Source of the DNA: Fibrobacter succinogenes
GTDB taxonomy: Bacteria; Fibrobacterota; Fibrobacteria; Fibrobacterales; Fibrobacteraceae
Assembly: GCA_902771595.1 (NCBI GenBank)
Contig: CACXXH010000002.1
Span: 1-64,000 of the forward strand
Direction of reading: 5' to 3'
Length of the DNA stretch: 64,000 nt
Positions 25,807-33,010 of the stretch are shown here, in pieces (position 1 is the first letter of the stretch; every line of letters starts with the position of its first letter). Under the pieces are notes generated by a model that was given only the letters and a program-made list of their open reading frames with translations, had not been told where the DNA came from and searched no databases. The position numbers and the translations under genes were made by a program.

Positions 25807-27369
25807 ATGAACAAGGGATTCACTTTCACGGCGCTTGCCTGTGCCGCTACCGTCGCCTTTGCGGCAAATACAGTCAACCCGACATTCCTGTGGGACGGCT
25901 CCACCGACACCACGGGCCGGGTAATAACGGGCTCATCCGAAGAAACTTCCGGCTATTGGTTCACTTATAACGACGCCAATGACAATGGAACTTCCTTCCT
26001 CCAATTCCCTCAAGATTTCGATTTAGATACATACGACACTTACCCTTTCGGGCTGATGGCTGAGGAATACGGCGGAATCAAGCTCTGGGTGGTGCTGGAT
26101 GACGGTTACGAATACCCCTACGCCGGGCTCGGCTTCAATATCTGGAACGAGGACCAAGACGGCGCCAACATCACGGCCTGGGGAGGCATCTGCCTCGAGT
26201 ATTCCTCGGATCTCGATTTTTCAGTCGTCCTCGGCATTGAAGACCAAAAGAACATACTAGCATATAGCGGAGATATTGAGAAGAAGGTCGGCAAAAGTAA
26301 TTCCCTGACAGTGGTGGACATTCCATGGGAACAATTCTATGGCCTGTTCGGTGAAAAAACTGCTCTTACCCAAGCCGCTGCCATCAAGTTGAAATTTCAG
26401 GAGGAGGCCAGCAACAAGACCAAGGGCAATTTCTTCTTGAGGAAGATCGGTTCGCTCGGACAATGCAAGTCTGACCCGGTTATCCCTCCCCGTAACGATG
26501 AACCGCGCAAGGTCGATCCGGCATTCCTGTGGGATGGCTCCACCGACACCGAAGGGCGTGTAATAACGGGTTCGCCCGAAGAAACTTCCGGCTGGTGGTA
26601 CGATTTTAACGACCATAACGATGGAGGCGAATCTCAGCTAGTGTTCCCATCAGAGCTTGAGGAGGGGTATACCAACTTTTACGGGACGATGATTGAAGCT
26701 TTCGGCGGAATCATGGGTACCGTAAAATTGAACGAAGGCTTTGAACATCCCTATGCCGGATTCGCTTTCAACATCTGGAACTTTGAGGATAATGGCGACG
26801 GTTACGGCGTCGATATTTCCGAATGGGGCGGTTTCTGCCTTGAATATTCCTCGGAAGTCGACTTCTACATTGAAATCGGTGTAGAGGACGAACGTACCAT
26901 AACGGGGCTCAACAACTACAAGGCGCTAATAAAATCGAGTTCGGATACTATTCTCGTCGAAGTTCCCTGGGCCAAATTCGCACAGGAATCGGGCTGGGGC
27001 AAACAAGCCGACATGGATTCCGTACTCGCCCATGCAGCCATCGTCAGGTTGAATTTTTGGGGGGAGGCCGGCTCCAAGGGCGAATTCTTCATGAGTAAGC
27101 TCGGTTCGCTCGGAACGTGCGACGGCAGCTTTGCCGCAATCAGGCCGGCCGTAAATTCCCAGGTGAACGTGTCGCTTTCGGGCCGCACGGTGAACTTCGA
27201 GGGAGTAGTTCCTTCCGCCAAGGTTTCAGTGATGGATCTCCAGGGCCATATCGTGAAGACCGCGACCGCAGCCAGCACAATGAACCTCAATACTCTCCCG
27301 GCGGGCATCTACATGCTCCGCGTGCAAGGATCCGGCGTGAACCACATACAGAAGATTATCCTGAAATAA
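25807..27369 (+). CDS. Secreted two-domain CBM-like protein with type IX sorting domain (copy 3)
   Basis: A 520-residue protein with signal peptide MNKGFTFTALACAATVAFAA. Two CBM11-like domains in tandem: residues ~22-225 (FLWDGSTDTTGRVITGSSEE) and ~235-435 (FLWDGSTDTEGRVITGSPEE), joined by PVIPPRNDEPRKVDP. A sorting domain follows (VSVMDLQGHIVKTATA, LPAGIYMLRVQG, IILK). The second domain starts with DNA identical to copy 2 over about 80 bp, and the sorting domains of copies 2 and 3 differ at only a few bases. The array therefore evolves by domain duplication. Ligand unknown. Confidence 0.75.
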   Translation: MNKGFTFTALACAATVAFAANTVNPTFLWDGSTDTTGRVITGSSEETSGYWFTYNDANDNGTSFLQFPQDFDLDTYDTYPFGLMAEEYGGIKLWVVLDDGYEYPYAGLGFNIWNEDQDGANITAWGGICLEYSSDLDFSVVLGIEDQKNILAYSGDIEKKVGKSNSLTVVDIPWEQFYGLFGEKTALTQAAAIKLKFQEEASNKTKGNFFLRKIGSLGQCKSDPVIPPRNDEPRKVDPAFLWDGSTDTEGRVITGSPEETSGWWYDFNDHNDGGESQLVFPSELEEGYTNFYGTMIEAFGGIMGTVKLNEGFEHPYAGFAFNIWNFEDNGDGYGVDISEWGGFCLEYSSEVDFYIEIGVEDERTITGLNNYKALIKSSSDTILVEVPWAKFAQESGWGKQADMDSVLAHAAIVRLNFWGEAGSKGEFFMSKLGSLGTCDGSFAAIRPAVNSQVNVSLSGRTVNFEGVVPSAKVSVMDLQGHIVKTATAASTMNLNTLPAGIYMLRVQGSGVNHIQKIILK

Positions 27370-27383
27370 CCTACGTACTTAAT

Positions 27384-27719
27384 ATGAAGTTCAGCGCCAC
27401 CATACCTATAATAATGGTTGCTGCCGGAATGTCGTTCGCACAGCTCCTGCCGCCGAAACCGGTCGAGACCGTAAAGCTCAACCGCGCCCTGATATTCAAG
27501 GTGGGCAATAATGGAACCGCGGCATCGGATTCATCTTCCAGGAAAATTGACGCCTCCATAAAGGGTGGTCCGGAAAAAGGCAACTACCTGAAAAATGCCC
27601 TCATCTGGGCAGGATTCTGTGTCACGGGAGCCGCCCTGTCAGCAGCGCTCGAAGGGAACGGCCCCATCAATTGCTCCTCGAAGTCACCAGCAAAAGTCCT
27701 CCCTCACATGAATTTCTGA
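27384..27719 (+). CDS. Small hypothetical secreted protein
   Basis: A 111-residue protein starting at the ATG at 27384, where MKFSATIPIIMVAAGMSFAQ forms a signal peptide; the open frame extends upstream only as a shadow of the preceding gene. It has a hydrophobic stretch near residues 70-88 (LKNALIWAGFCVTGAALSAA). No ribosome site is obvious. It lies 14 nt after the CBM-like array and just before a strong terminator. Function unknown; it might be a truncated relative of a longer envelope protein. Confidence 0.5.
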   Translation: MKFSATIPIIMVAAGMSFAQLLPPKPVETVKLNRALIFKVGNNGTAASDSSSRKIDASIKGGPEKGNYLKNALIWAGFCVTGAALSAALEGNGPINCSSKSPAKVLPHMNF

Positions 27720-27742
27720 TTGTCAAGTTGTTAATTGATGTT

Positions 27743-27770
27743 AAAAGTTCGGGTTATGCCCGAACTTTTT
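27743..27770 (+). terminator. Strong intrinsic terminator
   Basis: Arms AAAAGTTCGGG and CCCGAACTTTT pair perfectly (11 bp) around TTATG, ending in a T-run. It closes the transcript of the CBM-like array. Confidence 0.85.
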
Positions 27771-27793
27771 TATATATTCACAACAGGGATTAT

Positions 27794-28291
27794 ATGAGAA
27801 TCGAACACATCGCCATCTGGGCAAAAGACATCGACCAGGTCTGTGAATTCTACCGGAAGTATTTCGGCGGGGTTGTCCAGCCACTTTACCACAATCCGGC
27901 CAAGCAGTTCACCAGCCGTTTCGTCACCTTCGAAAGTGGCGCCCGCCTGGAAATAATGCACCGCCCCGACATCGAAGGGAACGCCGAAACGTTCCACGTG
28001 AAACCTTATGAGGCGAGCGAAGCAGAAACAGATTTATCTGTTTCTATTTCCGAGCCGATAAAGGTTGCGGTTGCGCAAGCAACCGCCAACATGATGGCAG
28101 GCGTTGCCGAGCATCTCGGTTTTGCCCATATTTCCTTTTCGGTCGGCTCGAAAGAGGAGGTGGATCGCCTGACGCAAAAGATGTCCGATGACGGAATCGC
28201 CATCGTAGGGGAGCCCCGGACTACCGGCGACGGGTATTACGAAAGTGTCGTCCTCGACCCCGAAGGCAACCGGATAGAGATTACGGTATGA
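27794..28291 (+). CDS. VOC (glyoxalase-like) protein with an in-frame insertion
   Basis: A 165-residue protein. The ATG at 27794 follows CAGGGAT; upstream codons in the frame cross a terminator and are not coding. MRIEHIAIWAKDIDQVCEFY, ARLEIMHRPDI, GFAHISFSVGSKEEVDRLTQ and YYESVVLDPEGNRIEITV are the usual blocks of VOC metalloproteins of about 125-130 residues. Between RPDI and EHLGFAH there are about 45 residues where the family has about 10. That extra DNA (27985-28092) carries a parS core and two hairpins like those in the neighbouring intergenic repeats, so it looks like an element inserted in frame. Whether the enzyme still works is unknown. Confidence 0.85.
   Translation: MRIEHIAIWAKDIDQVCEFYRKYFGGVVQPLYHNPAKQFTSRFVTFESGARLEIMHRPDIEGNAETFHVKPYEASEAETDLSVSISEPIKVAVAQATANMMAGVAEHLGFAHISFSVGSKEEVDRLTQKMSDDGIAIVGEPRTTGDGYYESVVLDPEGNRIEITV
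27990..28005. promoter_or_regulatory. parS-core site inside the VOC gene
   Basis: CGTTCCACGTGAAACC contains the core GTTNCACGTGAAAC. Bases 27994-28012 are an inverted copy of 28311-28328 (18 bp perfect). Confidence 0.65.
28024..28045. repeat. TT-loop hairpin inside the VOC gene
   Basis: Arms AGAAACAGAT and ATCTGTTTCT with a TT loop, the same form as the intergenic hairpins at 28432, 28522, 30141 and 30446. A second stem GCGGTTGC/GCAACCGC with loop GCAA follows at 28067-28086. Confidence 0.8.
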
Positions 28292-28316
28292 AAAAGTTGT
28301 GACTCTTGGCTCATAA

Positions 28317-28332
28317 GGTTTCACGTGAAACA
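28317..28332. promoter_or_regulatory. parS site, 15 of 16
   Basis: GGTTTCACGTGAAACA; only the first base departs from the canonical palindrome. Confidence 0.88.
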
Positions 28333-28394
28333 TGCGATAGCGAGTGTCGCGACGGGGTGCTCGCACACCGGCATGACCGAGCATGAGCATGTAG
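28318..28394 (+). repeat. 77-bp parS-containing repeat, copy A
   Basis: Begins with the parS core and ends at CATGAGCATGTAG. It matches the minus strand of 30348-30424 at 75 of 77 bases. Similarity continues weakly for about 18 bp into a GGCTCCGAAGGAGCC-type stem. Confidence 0.88.
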
Positions 28395-28596
28395 AATCCG
28401 AAGGAACCCAACACGCACAAGGTTACCAAGCAAAAATGTGCTTGCACATTTTTATTTGGGAACCGCAGGGTGTAGGTCTTTGGCCACGCCAAAGACCAAA
28501 CGTTAGCAAGGTGAGTGCAGCGAAAATACACTTGTGTATTTTCATTGCCGAACCGAAGCTAGTTGGCTCCGAAGGAGCCCAACAAGCCCCAGTTTG

Positions 28597-28625
28597 TTGG
28601 TTTCACCGCCACATTTATATATATT
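28597..28625 (+). promoter_or_regulatory. Promoter 6 nt before a start codon
   Basis: TTGGTT (28597-28602), 17-bp spacer, TATATT (28620-28625), then ATG at 28632. Predicts a leaderless transcript. Confidence 0.5.
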
Positions 28626-28631
28626 GGTGAT

Positions 28632-29360
28632 ATGAGGAGAACATTAATCATTCTGGCTCTGGCCTTCTTGAACGCGAATGCGGTCGACTGCATTCGCGCC
28701 ACCTTCGACTATTTTGCCTCGCAATACATGCCGGAAGATGATATGAAATTATATATCCTCCCCGGCAGCCTGAAACCGGACAGTCTCCACCAGCAGGAAA
28801 AATCCCTAACCTACGACATCAAGTTCCACTGGACTCTTAACCATCTTGACGATTTGGTGTTCAGCCATTACTGCCTAGACGATGGTGGCACGGGTACCAT
28901 AATCCCCAACTGGAAGGTGGACTCCACCAAGGTAGGTAAACTCCAAAAATATACCTGGACTTTCCTTCCGGAAAACGCCGACATGAATTTCACCGTCTAC
29001 CGGGGGAAGGACTCCGTCGACATCGTTACCGGCTCCAGAAATGAATTCACCCACCATACATTCTTTATAAAGAACGATACCATCCACGAACAGAACAACC
29101 GGATCTCCAGGAACCGGATTATATACCGCGACCCCAATAACGAGAACAAGTGCTACCGAGCGAACGGGCAAGAAAAGAAGTTCGAAAACGGGAGCGTCCT
29201 GAAGGTAGGCGAGGAAGTCTACTCCACCTACGAATATGAGACCAAGGGAGACTTCCTCATCCAGAGAATATTCGAACCGAACCGCAACAAGTATTTCAAG
29301 GCACCCGGCCCCTGCGACGGCGGAGACAAGTATACCACTATATATTATAGGCAGAAATAA
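28632..29360 (+). CDS. Hypothetical secreted protein
   Basis: A 242-residue protein with signal peptide MRRTLIILALAFLNANAVDC; the ATG at 28632 is used because upstream codons lie in the hairpin array. The mature part is rich in Tyr, Asn and charged residues with beta-like alternation (YTWTFLPENADMNFTVYRG, EEVYSTYEYETKGDFLIQRI). Cys residues are few (DC near 20, YC near 86, KCYR near 177, PCDGG near 230). No family recognised. The promoter lies directly before the ATG and there is no ribosome site. The next gene starts one base after its stop. Confidence 0.6.
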   Translation: MRRTLIILALAFLNANAVDCIRATFDYFASQYMPEDDMKLYILPGSLKPDSLHQQEKSLTYDIKFHWTLNHLDDLVFSHYCLDDGGTGTIIPNWKVDSTKVGKLQKYTWTFLPENADMNFTVYRGKDSVDIVTGSRNEFTHHTFFIKNDTIHEQNNRISRNRIIYRDPNNENKCYRANGQEKKFENGSVLKVGEEVYSTYEYETKGDFLIQRIFEPNRNKYFKAPGPCDGGDKYTTIYYRQK

Positions 29361-29361
29361 T

Positions 29362-30084
29362 TTGACCCGCTCTTTGATTGCATTACTTTTTCTTGTCTTC
29401 GCAAGCATGGCGTTCGCAGAAACGGACGCCCAGGAGAACAATACGGTCACCGTGGTCGAGGAAAGGCCGGCTACCCCAGGAGAAAACGAAGCTATTGAAG
29501 ACACCCAAAAGAATAATGACTTTCGATTCTTTTACCTCTTTGGCGGGGGATTTTCCGATCCAGATAACTTCGAGGTGGACCTGCTTGCCTATAACCACAA
29601 ACTTTTCAACTCCAAAAGATTCTTCGTTCAATACAATGCCCTCAGGATGGACGTGAAGACATACGAGGAGGATGAAACCACAATCATAGCCGTCTCGTTG
29701 GGAAGTATCCTCGCAAATGCGGTCTTTGGTCTCTTGCCGCAGGCATTCGAAAACGACATAATAACGAGCATATCCAAGCCCCTCGTCTGGCTTTCCTCGG
29801 GCGGAACAGAATTCACCATACTGGGGTTTCCACTCTGGGGAATCTCCATCGCAGAAACCCACGCCTTTAAATGGTACATAATCCAGAACCATTATTACGA
29901 TGATGAAGCCCATTACAAGCTTCGATTCGACGACATCGGGTACTCCGAGGAATTTGGCCTTAAGCTCGGTCTGGTACTGGCGACAGTATCCGGAGGCGTG
30001 CGCGTCGAGGCGACTACCAAAGGGGTAGATGTCGGCTGGTTTATCAAGGGTTTGGTCCTCCCGATTTTCCCCGACTTTTATTAG
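29362..30084 (+). CDS. Hypothetical secreted/outer-membrane protein
   Basis: A 240-residue protein. The best start is a TTG at 29362, which begins LTRSLIALLFLVFASMAFAE, a good signal peptide; a longer frame from 29236 would overlap the previous gene. After an acidic linker (about residues 22-45) come beta-like strands (FRFFYLFGGGFSDP, RFFVQYNALRMDVKTY, FKWYIIQNHYYDDEAHYKLR) ending VLPIFPDFY with aromatic C-terminus. Possibly a small barrel. It forms an operon with the gene at 28632. Confidence 0.55.
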   Translation: MTRSLIALLFLVFASMAFAETDAQENNTVTVVEERPATPGENEAIEDTQKNNDFRFFYLFGGGFSDPDNFEVDLLAYNHKLFNSKRFFVQYNALRMDVKTYEEDETTIIAVSLGSILANAVFGLLPQAFENDIITSISKPLVWLSSGGTEFTILGFPLWGISIAETHAFKWYIIQNHYYDDEAHYKLRFDDIGYSEEFGLKLGLVLATVSGGVRVEATTKGVDVGWFIKGLVLPIFPDFY

Positions 30085-30104
30085 TGTGATAATGTTGGGA
30101 CTTT

Positions 30105-30120
30105 GGTTTCACGTGGAACG
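30105..30120. promoter_or_regulatory. parS-core site
   Basis: GGTTTCACGTGGAACG. The core is the reverse of the GTTCCACGTGAAAC site at 27991. Confidence 0.65.
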
Positions 30121-30250
30121 TTTGCAAACCGAGGATGCGACGAAAAATTTATTTTTCGGCATATCCGAGGTGCAGCAAGTTGGCTCCGAAGGAGCAAACA
30201 TTTTCACACCATTTCAACATTTATCAAAAACTTATTCACGGATATTTTTA

Positions 30251-30288
30251 AAAAGTGAAAGGGTGTCGGCCTCGGCACTCTCCTTTTT
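30251..30288 (+). terminator. Probable terminator after the 29362 gene
   Basis: Stem AGGGTGTCG / CGGCACTCT with GCCT loop, flanked by A-run and followed by CCTTTTT. Two G-T pairs; could work in both directions. Confidence 0.5.
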
Positions 30289-30347
30289 ACATTTATATAT
30301 TCTAAATTGTTGCGTGGACGTTTATCGAATGCTGGCTCCTTCGGAGC

Positions 30348-30424
30348 CTACATGCTCATGCTCGGTCATGCCGGTGTGCAAGCACCCCGTCGCGACTCTC
30401 GCTATCGCATGTTTCACGTGAAAC
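30348..30424 (-). repeat. 77-bp parS-containing repeat, copy B (inverted)
   Basis: Minus-strand copy of 28318-28394 with two mismatches in 77. It shares its parS (30410-30425) with a diverged third copy running rightwards from 30411 to about 30507. Confidence 0.88.
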
Positions 30425-30425
30425 G
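30410..30425. promoter_or_regulatory. parS site, 15 of 16
   Basis: TGTTTCACGTGAAACG, located at the centre of two divergently oriented repeat copies, about 100 bp before rsmG. Confidence 0.88.
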
Positions 30426-30521
30426 TCCGATGGCGAGTGTCGCGACAAAATGCTTGCATTTTGGCATGACCGAGCATGAGGGCGTAGGACTTTGCGAAGC
30501 AAAGTCCCAACATGTACCAAC

Positions 30522-31214
30522 ATGTTGGTTTCACAACCAGAGATTAGATTGAGTTATAGAGATAACATAGATCAACAAAAGCTTTTGGCCGCGTTCCTTG
30601 CAGAACACGATGTCCAGCTGTCCGAGGAGACACTGGGCAAGCTGTACGACTTTGCCGACTTGGTGGTAGAGACCAAGCAGTTCGGCAACTTGATTTCAGC
30701 GAAGGATTCCGAAAAGTTTTTGAGCAGGCACATCGCCGACTCGCTCGTTCCCTATATATATATAGTGAAGGAAATGGACGCCCTTGCTCCTGCGGAGCTG
30801 CGGCGTGACGACCGTTGGGCGGACATGGGTGCAGGTGCAGGCTGTCCGGTTTTTCCGCTCGCCATCGCGATGCCCGAAATTCAGTTTTATGCGGTGGAAC
30901 CCCGCCACATGCGCGTGGAGTTCATGAACTTCGTGAAGGAAAAACTACACCTCACGAACATGACCGTAGTAGGCAAGCGCTTCGAAACCTCCGGGCTTAC
31001 CGACCTGGATTTCATCAGCTGCCGCGCACTTTCGACTTTCGAAAACGACTGGGAACGAGCGGAACACGCCCTCAAGAAGGGCGGGCGCTTCCTTACGCTC
31101 AAGAGTCTCAACAGCATTTCACACCTGGAAAACGATCCGGCAGTCAATATCTGGAAATACAGCCTGCCGAACGAAGAACAAGATTACGCCTTAGTCACTC
31201 GAGGTAATAGATGA
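30522..31214 (+). CDS. rsmG: 16S rRNA (guanine-527-N7)-methyltransferase RsmG
   Basis: About 230 residues from an ATG at 30522. The open frame extends to a TTG at 30492 but that part lies in hairpins; a TTG at 30549 is another option, so the exact start is uncertain. SAM-binding motif WADMGAGAGCPVFPLAIAMP, then FYAVEPRHMRVEFMNF and FISCRALSTF, are the GidB/RsmG hallmarks. It methylates G527 of 16S rRNA. Overlaps parA by 4 nt (ATGA). The gidB-parA-parB order is a common origin-proximal arrangement. Confidence 0.9.
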   Translation: MLVSQPEIRLSYRDNIDQQKLLAAFLAEHDVQLSEETLGKLYDFADLVVETKQFGNLISAKDSEKFLSRHIADSLVPYIYIVKEMDALAPAELRRDDRWADMGAGAGCPVFPLAIAMPEIQFYAVEPRHMRVEFMNFVKEKLHLTNMTVVGKRFETSGLTDLDFISCRALSTFENDWERAEHALKKGGRFLTLKSLNSISHLENDPAVNIWKYSLPNEEQDYALVTRGNR

Positions 31215-31993
31215 GTAAAGTGATAGCAGTATGCAACCAGAAGGGCGGCGTGGGCAAGACCACGACGGCCGTGAACCTGGCTGCAAGTTTTGCCGCCCTA
31301 GAGAAGAAGACCCTCCTTATCGACATGGACCCGCAGGGGAACGCGTCGCAGGGTCTTGGCTTCATGGAATCCCAGGAAATCGATATCCACGAAATTCTCG
31401 ACATGGCCGACAATCCGGACAACATGACGTTCGAAAACATCAAGCCCGCCATCGTCGATACGACCCTCGACTACCTGAAGGTCATCACTTCAGGCCCGGA
31501 TCTGGCCGTCATGGAAATCGAACTCGTGAACGCGATGAGCCGCGAACACCGTCTCGAACGCGTCATCAAGGTGCTGAAGGATGAATTCGAATTCATCATC
31601 ATCGACGCGCCCCCGAGCCTGAACCTCCTGACCCTGAACGTACTCACGGCGGCGACGAGCGTGCTCATCCCGGTGCAGTGTGAATACTACGCCCTGCAGG
31701 GTATGACCGAACTCTTCAAGACCATCCGCGAAGTGCAGAAGAACTTGAACGCGAACCTCAAGATCGAAGGCGCGCTCCTTACCATGTTCGCGAATAACAA
31801 CCTCTCGAAGCAGGTGGCGGAAGAAGTCCGCGAGAACCTGGCCGACACAGTTTTCCAGACAGTCATCCCGAGAAACGTGCGCTTGAGTGAGGCGCCCTCC
31901 CACGGAAAGCCTGTCATCCTCTACGACGTGCAGAGCTCCGGTTCACAGTCCTACATGAAGCTCGCTGAAGAAATCCTGAACAAGGACAGGTAG
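31211..31993 (+). CDS. parA: Chromosome-partitioning ATPase ParA
   Basis: A 260-residue ParA/Soj ATPase. Deviant Walker A is CNQKGGVGKTTTAVNLAASF near residue 8; LLIDMDPQGNASQGLG follows; Walker B is FIIIDAPPSLNLLTLNVLTA. It lacks an N-terminal DNA-binding extension, so it is the chromosomal short type. It drives separation of ParB-parS complexes. Third gene position in rsmG-parA-parB; ribosome site is AGG within the rsmG end. Confidence 0.95.
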   Translation: MSKVIAVCNQKGGVGKTTTAVNLAASFAALEKKTLLIDMDPQGNASQGLGFMESQEIDIHEILDMADNPDNMTFENIKPAIVDTTLDYLKVITSGPDLAVMEIELVNAMSREHRLERVIKVLKDEFEFIIIDAPPSLNLLTLNVLTAATSVLIPVQCEYYALQGMTELFKTIREVQKNLNANLKIEGALLTMFANNNLSKQVAEEVRENLADTVFQTVIPRNVRLSEAPSHGKPVILYDVQSSGSQSYMKLAEEILNKDR

Positions 31994-32022
31994 TTTTTTA
32001 GATATTAGAGGTTTAAATAAAA

Positions 32023-33000
32023 ATGGGAAAGAAAGCATTAGCACTTGGACGCGGGTTGTCCGAAATCCTCAAGTCTCACCATGTCACGGCGCCGGTCAAT
32101 GACGCATCCGAAATAAACGAGACCAGCGAGAACGAAGTCGACAGCAGCAAGAGGATTGTCGAAATCTCCATCGACCTCATCGACAGGAACCCCTACCAGC
32201 CGCGCACCACTTTCAACGAAGACGAACTGTCCGAACTGGCGAACTCCATCAGGCAGCAGGGACTCATCCAGCCTATCGTGCTGCGCAAGGTGGGCGACCG
32301 CTACCAGATCATCAGCGGTGAACGCCGTACCCGTGCAAGCAAACTCGCCGGTTTTTCGACCATCAAGGCGCAGGTCTACGAAAACCTCGACGACAAGGTG
32401 ATGAGCGAATGGGCCCTCATCGAGAACATCCAGCGCGTCGACCTGAACCCGGTCGAAATCGCGAGGTCGTACCAGAAGCTCATCGAGAATTACGAGTACA
32501 CGCACGAAGATTTGGCGAAGGCCGTCGGCAAGTCCCGCTCGGCGATCACGAATGCGCTCCGCCTTTTGAAGCTTCCTGAAACAGTGCTCAAATGGATAGA
32601 AGAAGGCAAGATTGCCGGAGGCGCCGCACGCGCCCTCTGCAGCGACAAGATTGCCGACCCCGAAGCTCTCGCGCTCCGCATCATCGAGGAAGGGCTCAAC
32701 GTCCGCCAGATCGAGGCGATTTCCCGCGGCGAAGATATCAACAAGCCGAAGGAAGAAAATCAGGAATCCGGAGAAAATGTTGATACGCAGTCTGCGGAAG
32801 AAAAGCCCGAAGCGGTTGCGAAACCGAAACCGGAACTCAGCGCCGACATGAAGCAGTTCGAAAGCCGCCTCGAGACGTTCTTCGGGACGAAGGTCCAGCT
32901 GAACCCGAGCTCCGCGGGCAAGCCCGAAGGCACCATCGTCATCAAGTACTACAGCATGGACGACCTGAACCGCATCCAGGAAATCATGGAAAACCGCTGA
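32023..33000 (+). CDS. parB: Chromosome-partitioning CTPase ParB
   Basis: A 325-residue ParB/Spo0J. N-terminal leader LALGRGLSEILK (ParA-contacting), CTP-binding core IISGERRTRASKLAGF and ENIQRVDLNPVEIARSY, helix-turn-helix EDLAKAVGKSRSAITNALRL for parS recognition, acidic/Pro linker (residues ~240-275) and C-terminal dimerisation domain. Five parS-core sites in this window are its likely targets. Length is somewhat above average because of the linker. Confidence 0.95.
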   Translation: MGKKALALGRGLSEILKSHHVTAPVNDASEINETSENEVDSSKRIVEISIDLIDRNPYQPRTTFNEDELSELANSIRQQGLIQPIVLRKVGDRYQIISGERRTRASKLAGFSTIKAQVYENLDDKVMSEWALIENIQRVDLNPVEIARSYQKLIENYEYTHEDLAKAVGKSRSAITNALRLLKLPETVLKWIEEGKIAGGAARALCSDKIADPEALALRIIEEGLNVRQIEAISRGEDINKPKEENQESGENVDTQSAEEKPEAVAKPKPELSADMKQFESRLETFFGTKVQLNPSSAGKPEGTIVIKYYSMDDLNRIQEIMENR

Positions 33001-33010
33001 GGCAAAAATC

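Larger units (their letters stand above)
28292..28631. repeat. Intergenic hairpin array with parS (340 bp)
   Basis: No gene. Contains a parS site (28317-28332), the left copy of a 77-bp inverted repeat (28318-28394) and a run of perfect stems: 28432-28453 (AAAAATGTGC, TT loop), 28475-28497 (GGTCTTTGGC, CAC loop), 28522-28543 (GAAAATACAC, TT loop), 28565-28579 (GGCTCC, GAA loop) and 28579-28600 (CCAACAA/TTGTTGG). None has a terminator T-run typical of simple terminators. Confidence 0.8.
30085..30521. repeat. Intergenic hairpin/parS region upstream of rsmG-parAB (437 bp)
   Basis: No gene. Holds two parS-core sites (30105, 30410), stems at 30141-30158 (CGAAAAAT, TT loop), 30183-30195 (GCTCC, GAA loop), 30334-30348 (GGCTCC, TTC loop), 30446-30463 (CAAAATGC, TT loop), 30487-30507 (GGACTTTGC, GAA loop) and 30507-30528 (CCAACATG/CATGTTGG). 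Also a TATATT box at 30296-30301, and TTATTCACG (one mismatch to a DnaA box) near 30231. Confidence 0.8.

Noticed and set aside
30492..30521. TTG at 30492 as the rsmG start
   Set aside because: The first codons would come from a perfect hairpin (30487-30507); a start further downstream is more likely.
28292..30521. CRISPR array made of the repeated hairpins
   Set aside because: Stems differ in sequence, spacing is irregular, and there are no identical direct repeats or cas genes.
30322..30534. Short frames in both directions in the parS/hairpin region (for example with GSEGA-like peptides)
   Set aside because: They are translations of repeat copies and recur in several places; not coding.
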